The position numbers were made by a program, and so were the translations under genes. 64,000 nt of DNA from Microvirga sp. ACRRW (GTDB taxonomy: Bacteria; Pseudomonadota; Alphaproteobacteria; Rhizobiales; Beijerinckiaceae). The DNA lies in the NCBI RefSeq assembly GCF_022346925.1, contig NZ_JAKRNJ010000004.1, positions 372,001-436,000 on the forward strand. The letters are read 5' to 3'. The notes under the pieces were generated by a model. It was given only the letters and a program-made list of their open reading frames with translations, searched no databases and had not been told where the DNA came from. Numbering within the stretch: position 1 is the first letter of the stretch; each line of letters opens with the position of its first letter. Below are positions 56,410 through 64,000 of this stretch, in pieces.

Positions 56410-56536
56410 CCCTCCCCTTGAGGGGGAGGGTCGCGAGCATAGCGAGCGGGGTGGGGTGAGTAGCGCGACCTTGCAGAACGTCGTGTTTCCACCCCACCCC
56501 GGCCTTACGTCCGACCCTCCCCCTCAAGGGGAGGGT
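56410..56536. repeat. Large inverted repeat with 25-base arms
   Basis: Arms at 56410-56434 and 56512-56536 are exact or nearly exact inverted copies built around CCCTCCCC...TTGAGGGGGAGGG. The centre holds a second pair (GGGGTGGGGTG and CACCCCACCCC). This is a dispersed repeat type common in Rhizobiales. It lies between the binding-protein gene and the ATPase gene of the transporter. Confidence 0.8.
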
Positions 56537-56555
56537 AAAAGAGGAAACGGAAGCC

Positions 56556-57593
56556 TCAGTTCACTTTCCGCTGGTCAGCGGCGGGCAGGAACTCCTCCGT
56601 GAACACGCTCTCGACACTCGGCTTCTCCTTGTAGGTGAAAGTCAGGCCGATCTGGTCCAGAGCCTTCGCGAAGCGCGCCTTGTCGATGCTGCCGAAGCCG
56701 TTCTCTTTCACCCAAGGCGTGATCATGTTCTGCTCCAGCACCATCTTGAGGCGCTCCAGCTCCACGTCCTTCTTGGCGACGTCGTTGCGCTTGATCACGG
56801 AATCCACCGCGCTCGACGGATCCTTCACCGTGTCCTGCACGCCCTTCATGATCGCGCGCAGAAGGCCCTTCACCGCGTCCGGCTTTTCCTTGGCGAACTT
56901 TTCCGAGACGATGATGGTGTTGCCGTAGAGATCCACGCCGTAATCGCTCATGAGCAGCACGACGATGTCGTCCGCCGGTACGCCACGGGATTTCAGGTTG
57001 ATGTAGGAGGACATGGAGAAGCCGAACACGGCATCGACCTCGCCCTGCGCCAGCATCGGCTCACGGACGGGGAAGCCCACGTTCTCGAACTTCATGCCCG
57101 TCTCGTCGATCTTGTTGACCGTCTTGAAGATCGGCCATTGCGCATAAGCGCCGTCAGCGGCCGGCGCGCCGAACTTCTTGTCCGCGAGGCTCGAGACCTC
57201 TTTGGAGATACCACGGCTCTTGCGCCCGATGATGGCGAAGGGCGGACGATCGTAGATCACCATCACGGCCTTGATGTCCGTGCCGGGATTCTCGTCACGG
57301 AAACGCACGAGGGAGTTCACGTCACCGAAGCCCACATCGTAGGTGCCTGACGCCACGCGCGAGATCGGCTCGCGGGAGCCCGCAGCCGGATCGATCGTCA
57401 CGTCGAGGCCTTCAGCTTTGAAATAGCCCTTGTCGAGCGCCACCGCGAAAGGTGCCGCCGGACCCTCCCAGCGCCAATCGAGGGAAAAACGCACCGGCGT
57501 CTGAGCCTGTGCGGCAGCCGAGCTGAGAAGCAAAGCCGCGCCGGCGAGCATTCCTCCGACCCATCGCTTCTTCGTCGAACGTCCTGACACCAT
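56556..57593 (-). CDS. ABC transporter substrate-binding protein, NMT1/THI5-like
   Basis: Start options are spread over a GTG-ATG-GTG-ATG run; I choose the ATG at 57593, 8 bases after AGAGG. The 345-residue product has a signal peptide ending near SAAAQAQ. A periplasmic-binding domain follows (FSLDWRWEGPAAPFAVALDKGYFKAEGLDVTIDPAAGS). NMT1/THI5-like binding proteins bind sulfonates, pyrimidines or related small aromatic compounds. It is the first gene of the transporter set on this strand. Confidence 0.88.
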   Translation of the reverse strand: MVSGRSTKKRWVGGMLAGAALLLSSAAAQAQTPVRFSLDWRWEGPAAPFAVALDKGYFKAEGLDVTIDPAAGSREPISRVASGTYDVGFGDVNSLVRFRDENPGTDIKAVMVIYDRPPFAIIGRKSRGISKEVSSLADKKFGAPAADGAYAQWPIFKTVNKIDETGMKFENVGFPVREPMLAQGEVDAVFGFSMSSYINLKSRGVPADDIVVLLMSDYGVDLYGNTIIVSEKFAKEKPDAVKGLLRAIMKGVQDTVKDPSSAVDSVIKRNDVAKKDVELERLKMVLEQNMITPWVKENGFGSIDKARFAKALDQIGLTFTYKEKPSVESVFTEEFLPAADQRKVN

Positions 57594-57912
57594 CACCATC
57601 ACCTCTGTTCTTGGTCTGCTCCTGGAAACCCGGAAGCTTTCAGCTTGGCCATCTGCGTGGCTTTTGCCCTGTTCTTCATCATGCCATCAGATCGGCGCTC
57701 AGGGTCAAGCCTCTTGCCATGGCATAGCTGCCCTCGGCGCCGCCATTTGATGCGCAATTGAGCAGTTGCGATTTTCGGCTTCGCTGCCCTTGACGCTCGA
57801 AGCCCCTCTTCCCACCTTGATTGCCATCGGTAACCGGGCCCCTCTGGCAGGCGAGAAAGCGCCTGTGATGTCGGAACCGATGCTTGAACTTAAAGCAATC
57901 AAAGGTCCGGTT
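57594..57912. other. Divergent promoter region between binding protein and terC
   Basis: About 320 bases without a supported gene. It separates the transporter operon from terC. A TerC-type manganese riboswitch was looked for but no matching core is recognised. No other structure is clear. Confidence 0.35.
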
Positions 57913-58926
57913 ATGCCAGAATTCCTCTTCGTGGAATGGCTGGGAAAGCCCGTCTGGATGTGGACGGCTTTCTTGAGCCTTGTCGCCCTTCTTCTCGCTT
58001 TCGATCTCGGTGTCCTGAACAGGAAGGACAAAGAGCTTGGCGTGAAGGAGAGTCTTCTCCTGTCTGCGTTCTACATCACCATCGCGGTGCTGTTCGGCGC
58101 TTATATCTGGTGGTCTTACGAGGCTGGCCTGCTGGTGACCGAGGACGGCACCCATGCGGGCATCTCCTACTTCACGGGCTTCTTCATCGAGAAGTCCCTG
58201 TCCATCGATAACGTCTTTGTGATCTCGCTGATCTTCAGCTATTTCGCGATCCCCCGAAAATATCAGTACCGGGCCCTCGTCTGGGGCATCATCGGCGTCA
58301 TCGTTCTGCGCGGTCTCATGATCGCGCTGGGTGCGGCGCTGGTGCAGGAATATGCCTGGATGCTCTATCTCTTCGGCGCGTTCCTGATCGCGACCGGCAT
58401 CAAGATGCTGCTCGTGCCCGAGAGCGAGCCGAATATCGACAAGAACGCGATGGTCCGCTTCCTGCGCAAGCACATGCGGGTCACGAACAGCCTGCACGAA
58501 CAGCACTTCTTCGTGCGCGAGCCCGATCCGAAGACGGGCAGGATCGTCACCTGGGCGACGCCGCTCTTCCTGTCGCTCATCGTGATCAACGTCGCCGACC
58601 TGATCTTCGCGGTCGACTCGGTGCCGGCGATCTTCGCCATCACCACGGACACCTTCGTGGTCTACACGGCCAACATCATGGCGATCCTCGGTCTGCGCGC
58701 GCTCTATTTCGCGCTGGCCGCCATGGTGCACCGGTTCCACTACCTCAAATACGCGCTGGCGCTCGTGCTCGTTTTCATCGGCGGCAAGATCTTCTGGAAC
58801 CAGCTCGTGGGCAAGCTCGACCCCACCATCTCGCTCGGCGTGACCCTCGCGCTCATCGCAGGCGGTGTCGTCTTCTCTCTGTGGAAGACGAAGGACGAGC
58901 AGCACACGATTTCCAGCGAGGCTTAA
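57913..58926 (+). CDS. TerC family membrane protein
   Basis: The ATG at 57913 begins MPEFLFVEWLGKPVWMWTAF, which is the family start. The 337-residue inner-membrane protein has about nine segments. It has the acidic family motifs FFIEKSLSIDNVFVISLIF and DLIFAVDSVPAIFAIT. Members export manganese or handle metals, and an old link to tellurite resistance gave the name. It is a single gene closed by a strong terminator. Confidence 0.92.
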   Translation: MPEFLFVEWLGKPVWMWTAFLSLVALLLAFDLGVLNRKDKELGVKESLLLSAFYITIAVLFGAYIWWSYEAGLLVTEDGTHAGISYFTGFFIEKSLSIDNVFVISLIFSYFAIPRKYQYRALVWGIIGVIVLRGLMIALGAALVQEYAWMLYLFGAFLIATGIKMLLVPESEPNIDKNAMVRFLRKHMRVTNSLHEQHFFVREPDPKTGRIVTWATPLFLSLIVINVADLIFAVDSVPAIFAITTDTFVVYTANIMAILGLRALYFALAAMVHRFHYLKYALALVLVFIGGKIFWNQLVGKLDPTISLGVTLALIAGGVVFSLWKTKDEQHTISSEA

Positions 58927-58932
58927 AACAAG

Positions 58933-58956
58933 GAGGCGGCGAAAGCCGCCTCTTTC
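58933..58956 (+). terminator. Terminator after terC
   Basis: Arms GAGGCGGC and GCCGCCTC with loop GAAA are followed by TTTCATTTT. Confidence 0.9.
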
Positions 58957-58960
58957 ATTT

Positions 58961-59422
58961 TCACACCGGCAGCATCCCGTCGCTTTTCACTTCCTCCATC
59001 ACCGCATAGGTGCGAGTTTCCTTCACGCCCGGCAGCGCCAGCAGAATCTCTCCGAGAAAGTGGCGGTAGGCCGCCATGTCGGCCACGCGCGTTTTCACGA
59101 GATAGTCGAAGCCTCCCGCCACCATGTGGCATTCGAGAACCTCCGGCGCGCGCTTCACGGCCTCGGCGAATTTCTCGAAGACATCCGGCGTTGTCTTGTC
59201 GAGGGAGACCTCGACGAAGACCAGCAGCTCCAGCCCGAGCCGGTGCGGATCGAGCCGCGCTCCGAAGCCTGCGATGTAGCCCTCCCGCTGCAGCCGCTTC
59301 ACCCGGTCGCTGGTGGAGGTGGGCGAAAGCCCCACCTTCTCGGCAAGGTCCACGGTCGAGATCCGTCCGTCCTGCTGGAGGAACTTCAGGATCTTCCGAT
59401 CAGTACGGTCAATCTCCGTCAT
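58961..59422 (-). CDS. putR: Lrp/AsnC-type regulator (PutR-like)
   Basis: The start at 59422 (MTEIDRTDRKIL) is the family N-terminus. The 153-residue product has a winged helix-turn-helix (DLAEKVGLSPTSTSDRVKRLQREG) and a C-terminal RAM domain (VLECHMVAGGFDYLVKTRVAD). It is divergent from putA, 113 bases away. In alphaproteobacteria this arrangement belongs to the proline-responsive activator PutR. Assigning PutR is from position plus fold. Confidence 0.88.
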   Translation of the reverse strand: MTEIDRTDRKILKFLQQDGRISTVDLAEKVGLSPTSTSDRVKRLQREGYIAGFGARLDPHRLGLELLVFVEVSLDKTTPDVFEKFAEAVKRAPEVLECHMVAGGFDYLVKTRVADMAAYRHFLGEILLALPGVKETRTYAVMEEVKSDGMLPV

Positions 59423-59535
59423 TTTCACGCCTATTGAGCCTGTTGAACGGTGAATTTACGGCAAAGACCCGAATATTGCCATCGAAACGCGGTATAAGCA
59501 CCCGTATATTTCCCGGAAAGTTCCAGAGGAAACCG
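59423..59535. promoter_or_regulatory. Shared regulatory region of putR and putA
   Basis: The 113-base gap is richer in A and T than the genes around it. It contains short inverted pieces such as AATATTGCC and GGTATAAG, and CCCGTATATTTCCCGG. Binding of the Lrp-type regulator here is inferred from the divergent layout. Confidence 0.4.
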
Positions 59536-62500
59536 ATGCCCCAGACCTCCACCGCTCCCCTGCCCTTCAACCCGCCCTTCGCCGAGGACGACAAGGCCAT
59601 TGCGGCCCGCCTCCTGGCGAGCTCCCGCCTTTCGCCCGAGCGCGAGCGCCGCGTGGACGCGAGCGCCACCCGCCTGATTGAGGCGATCCGCTCGAAAAGC
59701 GGGGGCTTGGGCGGCGTGGAGGAGATGCTGCGGGAATACGCGCTCTCCACCAAGGAGGGGCTTGCGCTCATGGTGCTGGCGGAAGCGCTGCTGCGCGTGC
59801 CGGATGCCGCGACCGCCGACAAGCTCATCGAGGACAAGCTCGGCAGCGCGGATTTCGCGGGTCATGAGGCGAAGTCCGATGCCTTTCTGGTGTCCGCATC
59901 CGCCTGGGCGCTCGGCATCACCGCCCGCGTGATCCAGCCCGGCGAGACGCCGGAGAGCATTCTCGGCCAGCTCACGAAGCGCATCGGCCTGCCCGCCGTG
60001 CGCACCGCGACGCGCCAAGCCATGCGTGTGATGGGCAACCATTTCGTCCTCGGCCAGACCATCGAGGATGCGTTGAAGCGCGCGGGCTCCGCCAAGGGCC
60101 GCATCTATCGCTATTCCTTCGACATGCTGGGCGAAGGTGCGCGCACGGCAGACGACGCGCGCCGCTACTACGATTCTTACGCCGCCGCCATCGACGCCAT
60201 CGGGCGCTCCGCCGGCAACGAGCCGCTGCCGAACCGTCCCGGCATCTCGGTGAAGCTGTCCGCGCTTCATCCGCGCTATGAGGCCACGAGCCGCGAGCGC
60301 GTGATGCGCGAGCTCGTGCCGCTGACGATCGAGCTGGCGCGCAAAGCCAAGTCCTACGACCTCAACTTCACCATCGACGCGGAAGAGGCGGACCGTCTCG
60401 AACTCTCGCTCGAAGTCATCGAGGCCGTAATCGCCGATCCGTCGCTTGCCGACTGGAAGGGTTTCGGCCTTGCCATCCAGTCCTATCAGAAGCGCGCGGG
60501 CTCCGTGATCGATGCGATTGCCGCCATGGCCGAGAAGTATGATCGCCAGATGATGGTGCGCCTCGTGAAGGGCGCCTATTGGGACACGGAAGTGAAGCGT
60601 GCGCAGGAGCGTGGGCTCGACGATTATCCGGTCTTCACGCGCAAGGCGATGACGGACCTGCATTACGTCGCCTGCGCCGAGAAGATGCTCTCGCTTCGTC
60701 CGCGCATCTATCCGCAATTCGCCACTCACAACGCGCTCACCGTCGCCTCGATCATCGAGCGTGCGGGCGGCACGGAGGGCTACGAGTTCCAGCGCCTGCA
60801 CGGCATGGGCGAGGCGCTCTATGCGCGCCTGCTCGAGGACAATCCGGGCCTTGCCTGCCGCGCCTATGCGCCGGTCGGCGGCCACCGCGATCTTCTCGCC
60901 TATCTCGTGCGCCGTCTTCTGGAGAACGGCGCGAATTCCTCGTTCGTGTCAGTGGCGGCTGACCCCAACGTTCCGGTGCAGGCTCTGCTCAAGCGCCCCG
61001 CCGACATCATCGTATCGGCCGATCAGGCGCGACATCCGAAGTTGCCGCTGCCCCGCGATCTCTATGGCCCCGAGCGCCCGAATTCGAAGGGCGTGGAGTT
61101 CGGCCACCAGGCTTCGCTCGATGCATTGCTTGCCGAAATCAGGCAAGCCGCAGCACAGAATTATCGCGCGGATCCCTTGCTCGACGGCAAGGTGGCCTCC
61201 GGCGAGGCGCGTCCCGTCGTCAGCCCCATCGACGGCACGACAATTACCGGTCAGGTGGCTGAAGCGACGCCCGAGATTGTCGATCGCGCCATGGCGTCCG
61301 CCCGCGCTGGCTTCAATGCTTGGAGCCGCGCGGATGCAGAGACGCGTGCGAAGGCGCTGGAGCGTGCCGCCGACCTCATGGAAGAGCGCCGCGGTGCGCT
61401 GCTGCATCTGTTGCAGGTCGAGGCAGGCAAAACCCTCGACGATGCGCTTTCCGAAGTGCGCGAGGCAGTGGATTTCTGCCGCTACTATGCCGTGCAGGGC
61501 CGCACGCTCTTCGGCAACGGCGAAGCGATGCCCGGTCCGACCGGCGAGAGCAACGTGCTGCGCCTGCGCGGACGCGGCGTGTTCGTCGCCATCTCGCCCT
61601 GGAACTTCCCGCTCGCGATCTTCCTCGGTCAGGTGAGCGCGGCGCTGATGGCAGGCAATGCGGTTGTCGCCAAGCCTGCCGAGCAGACGCCGCTGATCGC
61701 GGATTTCGCCGTGCGCATCCTGCATGAAGCAGGCGTCAACAAGACCGCGCTTCATCTCGTGCCCGGCGACGGACGCGTGGGCGCGCAGCTTGTGGAGCAT
61801 GAAAGTGTGGCGGGCGTCGTTTTTACCGGCTCGACGGAAGTGGCGCGCATCATCAACCGCACGCTTGCGAACAAGGATGCCGCCATCGTCCCGCTGATCG
61901 CGGAGACCGGCGGCATCAATGCGATGATCGTCGATGCGACCGCGCTTCCTGAGCAGGTCGCCGACGACGTTGTGATGTCGGCCTTCCGCTCCGCCGGTCA
62001 GCGCTGCTCGGCGCTTCGCCTGCTCTGCGTGCAGGACGATGTGGCCGACCGCATGATCGAGATGATCGCCGGCAATGCGCGCGAGCTGAAGCTCGGCGAT
62101 CCGCGCGATGTATCGGTTCATGTCGGCCCCGTGATCGACCGCGAGGCGAAGGACAAGCTCGATGCGCATATCGAGACGATGAATCGCCAGGCGAAAGTGC
62201 ATTATGCGGGCAGCGCGCCCACGACCGGCACCTTCGTCGCGCCGCACATCTTCGAACTGAACAAGCCGCACGATCTGGCGCAAGAAGTGTTCGGCCCGGT
62301 GCTGCATGTGGTGCGCTACAAGTCGGGCAAGCTCGAAGAGGTGATCCAGGCCATTGAGGGAACAGGCTACGGCCTGACGCTTGGCGTGCACTCGCGTATC
62401 GACGCCACCGTACATCGCATCGTCAACGCACTGTCGGTCGGCAACGTCTACGTGAACCGCAACATGATCGGCGCGGTGGTGGGCGTGCAGCCCTTCGGCG

Positions 62501-62634
62501 GCCACGGCCTCTCCGGCACCGGCCCGAAGGCAGGCGGCCCGCACTACCTCCTGCGCTTCGCCACTGAGCAGACGGTGACGATCAACACGGCTGCTGCGGG
62601 TGGTAATGCGAACCTGATCGCAATGGGTGAGTAA
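59536..62634 (+). CDS. putA: Bifunctional proline dehydrogenase / glutamate-semialdehyde dehydrogenase
   Basis: The ATG at 59536 has AGAGGA upstream and gives 1032 residues, the short type. Proline dehydrogenase occupies about 130-480 (for example KLSALHPRY and LVKGAYWDTEVKRAQERG). The aldehyde dehydrogenase occupies about 540-1020, with Glu790 (ETGG) and catalytic Cys824 (SAGQRCSALR). Proline is converted to glutamate, with electrons going to the quinone pool and NAD. The N-terminal ribbon-helix-helix repressor domain of enteric PutA is missing, which fits control by the divergent regulator. A terminator follows. Confidence 0.96.
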   Translation: MPQTSTAPLPFNPPFAEDDKAIAARLLASSRLSPERERRVDASATRLIEAIRSKSGGLGGVEEMLREYALSTKEGLALMVLAEALLRVPDAATADKLIEDKLGSADFAGHEAKSDAFLVSASAWALGITARVIQPGETPESILGQLTKRIGLPAVRTATRQAMRVMGNHFVLGQTIEDALKRAGSAKGRIYRYSFDMLGEGARTADDARRYYDSYAAAIDAIGRSAGNEPLPNRPGISVKLSALHPRYEATSRERVMRELVPLTIELARKAKSYDLNFTIDAEEADRLELSLEVIEAVIADPSLADWKGFGLAIQSYQKRAGSVIDAIAAMAEKYDRQMMVRLVKGAYWDTEVKRAQERGLDDYPVFTRKAMTDLHYVACAEKMLSLRPRIYPQFATHNALTVASIIERAGGTEGYEFQRLHGMGEALYARLLEDNPGLACRAYAPVGGHRDLLAYLVRRLLENGANSSFVSVAADPNVPVQALLKRPADIIVSADQARHPKLPLPRDLYGPERPNSKGVEFGHQASLDALLAEIRQAAAQNYRADPLLDGKVASGEARPVVSPIDGTTITGQVAEATPEIVDRAMASARAGFNAWSRADAETRAKALERAADLMEERRGALLHLLQVEAGKTLDDALSEVREAVDFCRYYAVQGRTLFGNGEAMPGPTGESNVLRLRGRGVFVAISPWNFPLAIFLGQVSAALMAGNAVVAKPAEQTPLIADFAVRILHEAGVNKTALHLVPGDGRVGAQLVEHESVAGVVFTGSTEVARIINRTLANKDAAIVPLIAETGGINAMIVDATALPEQVADDVVMSAFRSAGQRCSALRLLCVQDDVADRMIEMIAGNARELKLGDPRDVSVHVGPVIDREAKDKLDAHIETMNRQAKVHYAGSAPTTGTFVAPHIFELNKPHDLAQEVFGPVLHVVRYKSGKLEEVIQAIEGTGYGLTLGVHSRIDATVHRIVNALSVGNVYVNRNMIGAVVGVQPFGGHGLSGTGPKAGGPHYLLRFATEQTVTINTAAAGGNANLIAMGE

Positions 62635-62660
62635 GCATCCCTGATCTGAGATCGACAGAA

Positions 62661-62691
62661 CGAAAGCCCCGGATCACATCCGGGGCTTTCG
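62661..62691 (+). terminator. Terminator after putA
   Basis: Arms CGAAAGCCCCGGAT and the matching CCGGGGCTTTCG form a long stem. The T-run is partly in the stem, and the last bases are CATTCATG. Orientation is likely plus, from putA. Confidence 0.7.
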
Positions 62692-62705
62692 CATTCATGA
62701 CACTG

Positions 62706-63221
62706 TCATGGACCTCTAAATGAAAAGCGTTTCACAGCCTCCCATGGCCCTCCGCGATACCACCAGAGATCCACACCTTGCGCGTGCGCTTGGAACGGCA
62801 GGAACGTCTCCGACAGTTCCGTCAGCAGCGCCCTCGCCTTGTGTGGCTCGACGTTGTTCTGCACGGTGACGTGCGGCTGATGCTTCTGCTGGTCTTGCGG
62901 CGTGAGCCACTGCGCCCATTCCTGCATGAGACCGCTCCGCAAGTCTCTCAGCTCATCCGATTGCAAGGTGTAAGCGACGCCGCGGCCGAGAGAGCGCAAG
63001 CCCGTTACGCCCAGCGGGAAGCAGGACAGCGCGGAGCATCTGTCCTCGATGAGCGGCTGAATGCTGTCGAGGTACTCGCCCGGCAGATGATGGAACAGCG
63101 TCAGATGCGCGGGGATGAAGTTCCGCTCGGGCGGAAAGTAGCGCCGCCGTTGCTCGTCGAAGAAGGTGAAGGAGCGTTCGTCCAGGGCGAGCGTGAGAAT
63201 GAGCGGCGCGGGCTTGGTCAT
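62706..63221 (-). CDS. 2H phosphoesterase / 2'-5' RNA ligase family protein
   Basis: A 171-residue protein with the two HxT/S motifs that define the 2H superfamily: HLTLF with His39 and HVTVQ with His117. These enzymes cut or join cyclic or 2'-5' phosphates in RNA or small nucleotides. No tRNA or RNA-processing gene is adjacent, so the substrate is open. It lies downstream of atpC on the same strand, after a terminator. Confidence 0.88.
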   Translation of the reverse strand: MTKPAPLILTLALDERSFTFFDEQRRRYFPPERNFIPAHLTLFHHLPGEYLDSIQPLIEDRCSALSCFPLGVTGLRSLGRGVAYTLQSDELRDLRSGLMQEWAQWLTPQDQQKHQPHVTVQNNVEPHKARALLTELSETFLPFQAHAQGVDLWWYRGGPWEAVKRFSFRGP

Positions 63222-63227
63222 GAAAAG

Positions 63228-63250
63228 AAAAACCCGGCCGGAGCCGGGTT
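63228..63250 (-). terminator. Terminator of the ATP synthase operon
   Basis: Arms ACCCGGC and GCCGGGT on the minus strand are followed by TTTTTCTTTTC, a clear intrinsic terminator just after atpC. Confidence 0.85.
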
Positions 63251-63258
63251 GTTTCAGA

Positions 63259-63660
63259 TCAGTAGGTCAGCGCCTCTTTGGCTTCGCGCAACTGCGCGAT
63301 GGCCGATTCAGCGGCCTGCCGGGCGATGGGATCGTTGGTGGCATCCCAGGCCATCTCGGCCTGGAGAATTTCCTTGTCCAGGATCTCGTGCGTCAGCTCC
63401 TCGGCGGGAAGAGCGCGCTCGGCGAGAACGGTGAGACCGTTCTGGCTGATATCGGCAAAGCCGCCGCGCACCAGAACGCGTGTCCCATTGCCGGGGGTGC
63501 TGGTGACGACGAGGAAGCCGGTCTTGAGGGTCGTCATCATCGGCGCATGGCCGGCGAGAACCGTCATGTCGCCTTCGCTCGCAGGCAGAACCACCGCGTC
63601 GACGGCGCCGGAGAACAGCACGCGCTCGGGGGAGACGAGTTCGAAGTTGAAGGTGGCCAT
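63259..63660 (-). CDS. atpC: ATP synthase F1 epsilon subunit
   Basis: A 133-residue epsilon subunit beginning MATFNFELVSPERVLFSG. The beta-sandwich (SEGDMTVLAGHAPMMTTLKTGFL) and the C-terminal helices are present. It is part of the F1 rotor and inhibits ATP hydrolysis. It comes 113 bases after atpD and ends the operon before a terminator. Confidence 0.96.
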   Translation of the reverse strand: MATFNFELVSPERVLFSGAVDAVVLPASEGDMTVLAGHAPMMTTLKTGFLVVTSTPGNGTRVLVRGGFADISQNGLTVLAERALPAEELTHEILDKEILQAEMAWDATNDPIARQAAESAIAQLREAKEALTY

Positions 63661-63732
63661 TTGAGCTTCTCGTCAGCAGACCGCCCGTTGGAAGCGGTCT
63701 GGAATCGGTGGAGACAGGCTGGATAAAGCAAT

Positions 63733-63758
63733 CCCGAGGCGTGCGGGCACGCCTCGGG
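63733..63758 (-). promoter_or_regulatory. Perfect hairpin in the atpD-atpC gap
   Basis: Arms CCCGAGGCGTGC and GCACGCCTCGGG with a 2-base centre. It sits between the atpD stop and the atpC start with no T-run on the minus strand. It may adjust subunit ratio or stabilise mRNA. Confidence 0.6.
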
Positions 63759-63773
63759 AAAACTCAATTTCAA

Positions 63774-64000
63774 TTAGGCAGCTTCGGCCGCGAGACGCTG
63801 GGCCTTCTCGACGGCTTCATCGATGGTGCCGACCATGTAGAAGGCAGCCTCGGGAAGGTGATCGTACTGGCCGTCGACCAGACCCTTGAAGCCCTTGATG
63901 GTGTCTTCGAGCGACACGAGCTTGCCGGGCGAGCCAGTGAAGACTTCGGCCACGTGGAACGGCTGCGAGAGGAAGCGCTCGATCTTGCGGGCGCGGGCCA
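63774..64000 (-). CDS. atpD: ATP synthase F1 beta subunit, C-terminal part (5' end outside window)
   Basis: The frame is open to the right end of the window and gives about 74 C-terminal residues with no start. They read [20 protein letters not shown], then an [21 protein letters not shown] segment, which is the conserved end of the beta subunit. It catalyses ATP formation in F1. A strong hairpin and atpC follow on the same strand. Confidence 0.95.
   Translation of the reverse strand, partial: ARARKIERFLSQPFHVAEVFTGSPGKLVSLEDTIKGFKGLVDGQYDHLPEAAFYMVGTIDEAVEKAQRLAAEAA

Noticed and set aside
57720..57912. Possible manganese (yybP-ykoY) riboswitch before terC
   Set aside because: Neither conserved loop sequence of that riboswitch is recognisable.

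Overview
The window looks like chromosomal DNA of a high-GC alphaproteobacterium in the Hyphomicrobiales, probably near Microvirga or the Methylobacteriaceae. This is inferred from gene content: a CobST cobaltochelatase pair, a CarD, 7Fe ferredoxin, S4 and helicase run, RpoH of the second alphaproteobacterial type, a PutA without a ribbon-helix-helix domain facing an Lrp-type regulator, an Anbu operon, and a group I intron in tRNA-Arg(CCU). I see no plasmid, phage or transposase genes, so this is a core-type region with a few accessory patches.

Layout. Bases 1-5.5 kb hold the end of a GH2-like hydrolase and a minus-strand cell-surface carbohydrate cluster: a glycosyltransferase, UDP-galactopyranose mutase and a GH1-RmlD fusion. 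Bases 5.6-16.3 kb carry housekeeping and envelope genes (PHA-system protein, RlpA lipoprotein, MATE pump), an amidoligase with a glutamine-amidotransferase-like hydrolase, a degenerate hybrid histidine kinase, a GH3 beta-glucosidase and small DUF proteins. Bases 17-26.3 kb form a complete siderophore uptake island: ExbB, ExbD, TonB, outer-membrane receptor, FhuC, FhuD, FhuB and a ferric-siderophore reductase. An intron-containing tRNA-Arg follows.

Bases 26.7-37 kb carry two proteins possibly linked to envelope quality control (a nuclease-fold protein and an M48 protease lipoprotein), rpoH, carD, fdxA, an S4 protein, a large SUV3-like helicase and a DUF3108 protein. rpmB and a queuosine-precursor transporter follow. 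Bases 38.5-46.7 kb are a long minus-strand run: cobS, cobT, a Tat-exported phytase-esterase-like protein, then circularly permuted ATP-grasp, alpha-E, transglutaminase-like and Anbu. The last four form the known Anbu peptide-modification operon.

Bases 46.8-63.7 kb carry a J-domain protein, BolA, a thiolase, a LOG-family protein, an unusual peroxiredoxin-like/2OG-Fe(II) oxygenase fusion, a D,D-carboxypeptidase, an EamA transporter, a COG0523 metallochaperone, a NitT/TauT-type ABC transporter, TerC, the Lrp regulator with putA, a 2H phosphoesterase and the end of the ATP synthase operon (atpD partial, atpC).

The main non-coding features are the group I intron, nested inverted repeats in a gene-free stretch near 16.5 kb, and short palindromic repeats that lie directly against the stop codons of minus-strand genes. 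No single wholly new system is evident. The candidates most worth following up are the amidoligase pair, the Cys-less peroxiredoxin/2OG fusion, the pseudokinase hybrid and the stop-codon-abutting palindromes.
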